In this document: positions 57,767 through 64,000 of the stretch, piece after piece | Layout of the letters: the number at the start of each line of letters is the position of its first letter | How positions within the stretch are numbered: position 1 is the stretch's first letter | DNA from: Lichina pygmaea | Lineage: Eukaryota; Ascomycota; Lichinomycetes; Lichinales; Lichinaceae | Direction: 5' to 3' | Length of the DNA stretch: 64,000 bases | Assembly: GCA_963422465.1 (NCBI GenBank) | Contig: OY730169.1 | Location: 5,022,001-5,086,000 of the forward strand | Translations under genes and position numbers: made by a program | Notes under the pieces: generated by a model | Seen by the model: the letters and a program-made list of their open reading frames with translations, nothing else | Databases searched by the model: none | What the model was told of the DNA's origin: nothing

Positions 57767-60700
57767 TTATCTCAGATCCGCGGGCGTTAGCGCCTGGACC
57801 ATGCTGGTGCCCTCGCTGAAGCGGGTGCGGAAGATGCGGTTCGCGTTCTGGAACATGCCGTCCTTGAGGCTGACGACGATGAACTGGGAGCCCTTGAAGC
57901 GCGTCTTGATGAGACGACCGATGTTCTGGGTGTGCGACAGGTCCAGGGCCGCGTCGACCTCGTCGAGGATGTACATGGGCGCGGGCTTGAACTGCAGCAG
58001 CGCCATGATGAGCGAGAGCGCGATGAGAGAACTGCGTTAGTTTTCGTCATCGTTAGCTGGGACATCATCCGTCTGTATTGAAAAGAGATAAGACCAGAAG
58101 GAAGAAGAAAGGGATGATGAGGAGGAAGGGATGATAGATCTAAATCGATCGCAAACATGTAAAAACTCCAAAAGCTCCAAAAAAAAAAAAAAAACCTCAC
58201 CGCTGTCCTCCGCTCAACTCAGACAAACTCTGCTTCCACACCTTGCCCAGCGAGACCTTGACCTCGAGGCCGTCCATGATGGTCTTCCCCTCGGGCGGGT
58301 CGAGCTTGGCGAAGCTGCCGGGCAGGAGCTCGGCGAAGATGTGGCCAAAGTCGGCGTTGACCTTGCGCCACGTCTTCTGGAGGGCCTCGCGCTTGTAGTC
58401 GTCGAGCTTGGCGATGGTCTCCTCGATCTTGCGCTTGTCGCGCACGACGGTGCGCATCATGTTCTTGAGCGCCGCCTCCTTCTTCTCGACGCTGTCGATC
58501 ATGTTCATGACCTTGGGGTTGATCTTCTTGCGCTGGCCCTGGAAGCGCTCCGTCAGGTTGCGCAGCGTCGCCCTGCCCTCCGCCATGTTCTGGCTCCCAA
58601 AGTGGTACGGCGTCCCCGCCCGGCCGAAGCTGTCCCGCGCGTCCGCGATCCACTCGTGTTCTCGCTCCATCGCCACGATCGCCTGCCCCGCCGTCTGTTG
58701 GTCCTTGTGCGACTTCTCGATCTGATGTCCCAGCTTCTGCATCTCCAGTCCCTCTTCGCCGATGCGCGCGTTCTTCTCCCGCAGCGCTTCGTCCAGCGCT
58801 CGCAGCTCGTCGTCGAACCCCGTCAGCTTCGCTCGCTCCGAGCCGAGCCGCGCCTGCGCCGCGTCGTACGCTTCCTGAGGCCCACGTCAGCCACTTGGGG
58901 AGCAGCGTCTGCATCTCGCAGGTCGCCGACCTTGATGTTTGCGTCTTCGCGCTTCAGTGTCTCCATCTCCTCGAGCTGGGCTTTCAGGGTCGCGTCGACT
59001 TCCGCCAGCTGCTCTCGCGCCGCCGCAAGGTCTCCGCCGCATTGTTCTTGATGGAGACCGTTTAGCAAAAGCTCGCGGGTCCTCGACCCGGCCGAGACTC
59101 ACCGAATTCGAGTTTGGCCTCTTGCAGCTCCTTCTGGACGGCTTTGACCGATGTCGAGTTCTCGCTGAGCCTTCTCTTCAGGGAATCCACAGACCCCTGA
59201 CCATATGTTAGATGTATCGACCAGGCCACAGGCCCAGAGAGACGCACCTGCAGCTCGGCAAGTTTGCTGTCCTTGTTGTCGTCAAAGTCCCGCATATCCC
59301 GCTCAATCTTCTTGATATCTTTGGCAGCTTCGTCCTGCCGGCCTTTTGCTTCGGTGATGCCGCTCTTTAGCTGCGCGATGCTGCTTTTCTTCTCCTCGAC
59401 CGCTTGGATGATCTAGGTCGGCTCGTCATCAGCATCTTCGCCACAGTCCCGCGTCATGTCAACCCTACCGAGGAAGATGAGTTGCCTCCAATCTGCTCCT
59501 CTGCGAGCTTTATCTCGTGAGTCTTCAGCTCTAGCTCCTGCTTGACATTCCGTGCCTTGTCTAATTTCGTCTGCTCGCGTTCGATCGTCGCCTGGACCTC
59601 TGCCAAGGTTCGTTCTTCGACGGAGAGCTGTTGCTTCACCCTGTTGAGCTCCTGCAGCGTGACCAGCACGCCGCTCGAATTCGGCGCGCTGCCGCCTGAG
59701 AGCGTACCGGCTGGGTCGTACACGTCGCCCTCCAAGGTGACGCTCTTCAGCCGCACGGCCGGGTCGAAGGTCACGCGCTTCGCCGTCTCCGCGTCCTCGC
59801 AAACCAGGGTCGAGCCGAAGACGTAGTCCATGGCTGCTGCAACCTCCTCGTCGTAGCCGATCAAGGACAGTGCGAGATCCACCTTCCCGGGAGCAACCTT
59901 CTGGGCCGCGCCGACTTTCTGCGCTTGACATCAGCAACGACGACAGGTAAGAGGCCATCGGAACTCGACAACCCACCTCTGCCGAGGCCTTGAACGCGGA
60001 AATCTTGTTGAGCGGAATGATGGTGACCCTCTTCTTCAGCTTGCCTCCTTGTAGGAGCTGGGTTCCGATCACTTCCGTATCGACGACGACATTGTACAGG
60101 CGGCCGCCCGCGCAGATCTCCAAGGCCGTTCCGGCCCGTGTCTTGTCCTCGTCCAAGGTGAAAAGCTGAGCGACCAATCCTTTCACCTTCGACCGGTCGA
60201 AATGGGGCACGGGGTCTTGGTATGTAAAGTCGAGATTGGCAACTTTGCGTTTGAGACCGTCGGCATGATCGCGGAGCTCTCGGATGCGTCTTTGGAGGTC
60301 CGATTTGCTCTGGAGCAGCCGTGCCTCCCTGCCGTCTTCGTACCCCAACTTGGCGAGATCGGCCTCCAACTGCTTGACTCGAGCGCGCAGACTCTCGAGA
60401 CCTTTCAAAAGGCTCGAGTTCTGCTCCTTGGCCTTTTTGGCACGGGGCTCCTCCTCCTTCAGGCTCTTTTCGAGATGTCCGATCTTGAGCTTGGCCTGCT
60501 CCTGCTCCGTGACCGCAGAGCTGACCCGGTTCTTAGCGTCTACACGACTCCTCGTTAGTTGATGAGAGCCCACCCTCGTGAGCCTTTCGTACCTTGAAGC
60601 TGTCCTTGATAGCCCTGCTCCTGGCCTTCGCGGGAAGCCACGCCGGTTTGCAGCGTCTGCAGGAGCTCCTCCTGCCTCTCCACGTCCGCCGTCTCTTTGT

Positions 60701-61982
60701 CCAGCTTCGTCTTCGCTGCATCGTAACTCGCCTGCAGTCTGTCGTATATCTTCGATTTGTCCTTGAGCTGGCCCTCGAGCTCTGCTACCGAGCTCTCGAC
60801 GGTCGCCCGTTTGGCACTCTCTTCGTTGATGCTGGACTCCTTCAGCTCGAGCACTGTAGCGAGGCGTACAGCCTCGTGCGAATGCGTCTTCACCTCCTCT
60901 TCGAGCGCCTGGAACTTTCCACCTTTCCGCAGTTCCTTCTCCCGTTGGGCTGTGACGTGTTTCATGTCTCCCTCGAGGTGATGGACCTCGCTCTTGAGCT
61001 TGGTAGCCGACTCCTCGAGGGCCCGGCAACGATCCTTCTTCTGATCGAGCTCTGTCGCGAAGTGCTTGAGCTTTTCCTGGTTCCTGACGTAATCATGCGC
61101 AACCACCAGTCGGGTCAATCTTTGCAGGTCGCTCTGTGTCTGCTGAAAGTCCAGAAACGCTCGCTTCTCGGACCGCAGCTTCTCCAGTTTCGGCTCTATC
61201 TCGTCTTTCAACAGGCCGGTAATCTCTTGGAGCTTCATGTCCTTCTTCGCCATCGTCTTCAGCGCCTTGTCCTTCCGGTCCTCGAACATGCGCGTCCCCG
61301 CAGCCTCCTCGATCATGGCGAGTATCTCGACGGCCTTCATATTGAGTACTTTTGTGATGCGCCCTTGCATGATGAGGAAATTCGGGTTGTTGATGTTCAG
61401 CTGTACGGACTGGAAGAGGTTCTGGACCGTCTGCTGCTGCGCTCGGTGGCCATTGATCAGGTACTTGCTGGTACCACCAAGGACAATCTGGCGAGTGACC
61501 GATATTTGGGCATATTCCTCAAAGCCGATCGGACTCTTGGAGGTGTCCCTGTTGTCGAAGACGATTGTGACGCTGGCTTTGGTGACGCCAGCTTGACCGC
61601 GCTTGTAGATGAGGTCCTACGGCGGAGCGAGCTCAGTCAGCCACGAGCCTGCTGAAATCGAGACACCTCCGTTGCGCTCGTACCTGTAGATTCTGCGCCC
61701 GAACGGTGCTCATGTTGGTGATTCCCAAGACAAAACATATTGCATCGAGTATGTTCGACTTGCCGCTCCCATTCAGCCCGGTAATCGAATTGAAGCTCTC
61801 GTCCCTGATACATCGTCATGATACCGCCCGCCATCGGGACCGCGGCGACGGGCAGACCTACCATCCTGAAATGACCGTTCGCACGGCGTACGATTTGAAC
61901 CCCTGGGCTTTCAGTCAGCCAGATTCGTAAAGAGAAGCCGTGTCGCTCTACGTACGTCAATTATGACCTCGATGACCCTCAT
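57767..61982 (-). CDS. SMC2: Condensin subunit SMC2
   Basis: ATPase core of condensin, needed for mitotic chromosome compaction. Eleven exons: 61982-61956, 61902-61862, 61804-61684, 61616-60593, 60539-59977, 59918-59469, 59412-59248, 59196-59103, 59046-58931, 58874-58201 and 58031-57767, giving 1,179 aa, the usual SMC2 size. Walker A is GLNGSGKS (about 32-39). Coiled coils flank a hinge (about 510-680, [19 protein letters not shown] to [19 protein letters not shown]). The signature is LSGGQR (about 1087-1092) and Walker B is [12 protein letters not shown] (about 1111-1122). The [30 protein letters not shown] and [10 protein letters not shown] text identifies SMC2 rather than SMC1, SMC3 or SMC4. 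The first three introns cut the N-terminal ATPase into 27-, 41- and 121-nt exons. Intron 9 uses a weak GTCGGC donor. Confidence 0.95.
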
Positions 61983-62610
61983 CGCGGCGGCCGTGTCTCG
62001 TGTGTCGATGGCCCGTCGCAGCGGGTCGCGACACCAAAGTTGCGCTTCGCATGTTTTGGTATTTCCTAATCCGGCCGGTCAAGACCGACTACGTAGCACG
62101 TGACCCTGCTGTAATTCCCCACTCCGTGCCCCGCAGTTGCCCCTCCTGGAGTGATAACATGGCGATGTGACAAGTGAATCGCAAGCAGCTCGTACGTCTT
62201 GTACTCCGTACGTACGAGAATGCTAAGGTTCATGCGAACAGTATTCCCTTGTACCTTGCAGACCATTTCTTGGATAGTTTACTTACGAGTATGGCACCCC
62301 GGTGTGGCGATGACTTGGGACGAGCCGCTGAAAGAAGAATCGTTGGGCCGAAGGGTTCAATCGATGCTCCGGGACGTTGGCATTGATCACGTTACTCCCT
62401 CACTGGACATAGGAGTTATCAACATTAACATCAACATCGAGCATCTCTCATGTTGCCGCGCCTGTGTATTATCTATCGTCGCTGTCCTCCCCGATCAATC
62501 TGGATGTCAAGTCGTTTGCTCGAGTTCATATTAACATCGGCACCGCCACGGACTCGCTGTACGTAAATACCGTTGAGCCTTCAAGCCGTGAGCAGTAATC
62601 AGTTGCCGCC
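61983..62610. other. SMC2 promoter region / GDI1 3' region
   Basis: 628 bp between two minus-strand genes. The motif GTACTCCGTAC lies at 62201-62211. No other feature is recognised. Confidence 0.45.
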
Positions 62611-64000
62611 CTAGTCTTCCGCTAGCTTCTGCCCCTCTCTCAAGCCCTCGACGACTAGTTCTTGGCGTTCGGCCCGGAGGTAAATGTTTTTGATATCATC
62701 TAGGAATGGGATCAGCGGCGAACGCAACTGGCCGGATTCCTAGTCTAGCTCACCGGTAGTCGTCTCAAAGTGGCTAGAGGCGTCATAGCTTTTTGAGATG
62801 AAGATGTTGTCGTTGACGCCACTCTCCAGCGGCTCATACAGCGGAATGGCCGGGCCCATGAACTTCTCCTCGATCTTGCCGAGCCGCTCGAAACCCGGCT
62901 GCAGCTCCAAGTGATAGTTGCTCTTTGTCTCTGCGATGGTAGAGACGATGGCGATGTAGTATCCCTTGGGACAGACATTGTGAGCGGACGACACCACGGC
63001 GATGTATATGTCTAGACGAGTCAGCGCTTTCCTCGCTCGGACCAAGGGCGCATGTTACCATTCTTCCGGCCCACTTGCGACTGAGGGATGATGATCTGGG
63101 CCGAGTCGCTATTGTCCGTGTTTGCGACGGGGTGCGTCAAGATGCAGATGGCTCTGACGACATGACCCACGATCTGGACTTTTCCGGGGAAGTACGACGG
63201 GTCGCCAACAATCTTCTTGGCCCTGGTGGTGAACTTCATCCCTTCGCCTTCATCTCCTCGCTCCTTCATCGTGGCTTTGATGCCGGCGGCCTTGGAACCC
63301 TCGTAGATGATCTCGTCGATATTTGTGTTGAGCATATATGTCCCGCCGTAGATGGCCGATAGACGAGCGAAGCCCTGTGGAAGCTCGCCCAGGCCGTACA
63401 GGGGGTAGATGTACGGCGACTTCCCGTAGCGTGCCATGGAGCTTGCATACAGCCGGATGCGGTTGACGCACTCGACGGCGGCTCCCTTGTCGGTGATGTA
63501 TTCATCCGTCTGATACAAGGCCATGGCATGGCCCAGGAAATCGCGCGTGGACGCTTCGAGGCCAAACTTGTCGTAGACCTCCTTCATCGTACACGAGTAC
63601 ACGTTGAAGCCTGGAGGTTCTATGAGCGCACACGCGCGTTAGATCTGGGGGTTCCCATACCGTTATGAGTCGCTGGGTCGTTCTCGTCGAAGTTGCTGGC
63701 CCACTCGAGGAACTTCTTCATCCTCCTCTTCTCGAAGAGTCCCATCAAGGGCGACTGGAGAGCCTCCTTGGCATCCGAGGGCACCTTTGCCACGGTCGCC
63801 TTCGATCCGCTACCCTGCTGCACGTAGCTTCCTGCTATCTGCTTGAAGTCAAGATATCGGGTGACGTCGGTGGAGACGAGAATGTTGGTCAGTTCACCGT
63901 TGGCCATCAGGAGCTTGGACACGAGGTCGACGTTCCAGTCGTTGGGTCTGCCATATTTCTTCCAGGGCTCCTCGCCGGGCTTGAGATTGCCGTATTTTCG
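62611..64000 (-). CDS. GDI1: Rab GDP-dissociation inhibitor (partial, N-terminus outside window)
   Basis: Extracts prenylated GDP-bound Rab/Ypt GTPases from membranes and recycles them. The gene enters from the right end. In-window exons are 64000-63661, 63619-63059, 63011-62754 and 62699-62611, giving 415 codons plus stop; about 45 N-terminal residues should lie beyond the window. Family text includes YGRPNDWNVDLVSKLLMANGELTNIL, TRYLDFKQIAGSYVQQG, MKEVYDKFGL, SPYIYPLYGLGELPQGFARLSAIYGGTYMLN and a C-terminal VVEGLREGQKLAED. The AA/CCTCC join around the first in-window intron gives HNEPPGFNVYSCTMKEV, a little different from the usual text, so that boundary is the least sure. That intron is only 41 nt; the others are 47 and 54 nt. 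Confidence 0.93.

Noticed and set aside
58875-58894. A 20-nt intron in SMC2
   Set aside because: Too short to splice. The donor at 58930 gives a 56-nt intron with the same acceptor and the correct frame.

Overview
The window reads as nuclear DNA of a filamentous ascomycete (Pezizomycotina, most likely a Sordariomycete; the species cannot be told from the sequence). The reasons are GC-rich genes split by short introns (41-187 nt, GT-AG with CTRAC-type branch points), a CreA/Cre1 repressor, a MOB3/phocein homologue, and fungal-type BRO1, OLE1, PIM1, SMC2 and GDI. I placed exons by reading frame, splice signals and family conservation. Every spliced model gives a total coding length divisible by three, and the SMC2 model comes to 1,179 residues.

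Layout. 0-15 kb, all on +: MDJ1 (mitochondrial DnaJ), BRO1 (ESCRT/endosomal adaptor) and PIM1 (mitochondrial Lon protease). 15-18 kb: gene-poor, with an LTR-like fossil and a complete SINE-like element. 18.4-22.4 kb: a large single-exon protein-kinase-like gene. 22.4-24.5 kb: low-complexity DNA with a second LTR-like copy. 24.5-28.5 kb: a divergent pair, MOB3 (-) and ZNG1/CobW (+). 30.7-32.2 kb: OLE1 delta-9 desaturase (-). 32.2-41.6 kb: a 9-kb gene-poor tract with three diverged copies of one repeat, probably decayed genes. 41.6-42.9 kb: CreA (+). 42.9-46.9 kb: no gene. 46.9-50.9 kb: a divergent pair, a RAD51 paralogue (-) and a MOSC-domain protein (+). 52.3-52.8 kb: acyl-CoA-binding protein (-). 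52.8-56.1 kb: LINE fragments and tandem repeats. 56.1-64 kb, all on -: CUE1, SMC2 and GDI1 (N-terminus outside the window).

Most genes are housekeeping and unrelated in function. MDJ1 and PIM1 do act together in mitochondrial matrix proteostasis. BRO1 and GDI1 belong to membrane traffic, CUE1 to ER-associated degradation, and OLE1 with the acyl-CoA-binding protein to fatty-acid metabolism.

The most interesting signal is in the intergenic DNA. A 446-bp element with tRNA-like A and B boxes has a perfect 13-bp target-site duplication. Its 3' end matches the 3' end of a LINE family present here in two truncated copies and one 30-bp tail-only insertion, all flanked by 10-12-bp direct repeats. This looks like a fungal SINE and its LINE partner. 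Other points are a 12-nt microexon in ZNG1 next to a GC-AG intron, a RAD51 paralogue whose Walker A lysine is alanine, an 18-G run in front of a BRO1 splice acceptor, a recurrent 11-bp motif GTACGGAGTAC found only between genes, and many long poly-C/poly-G tracts.
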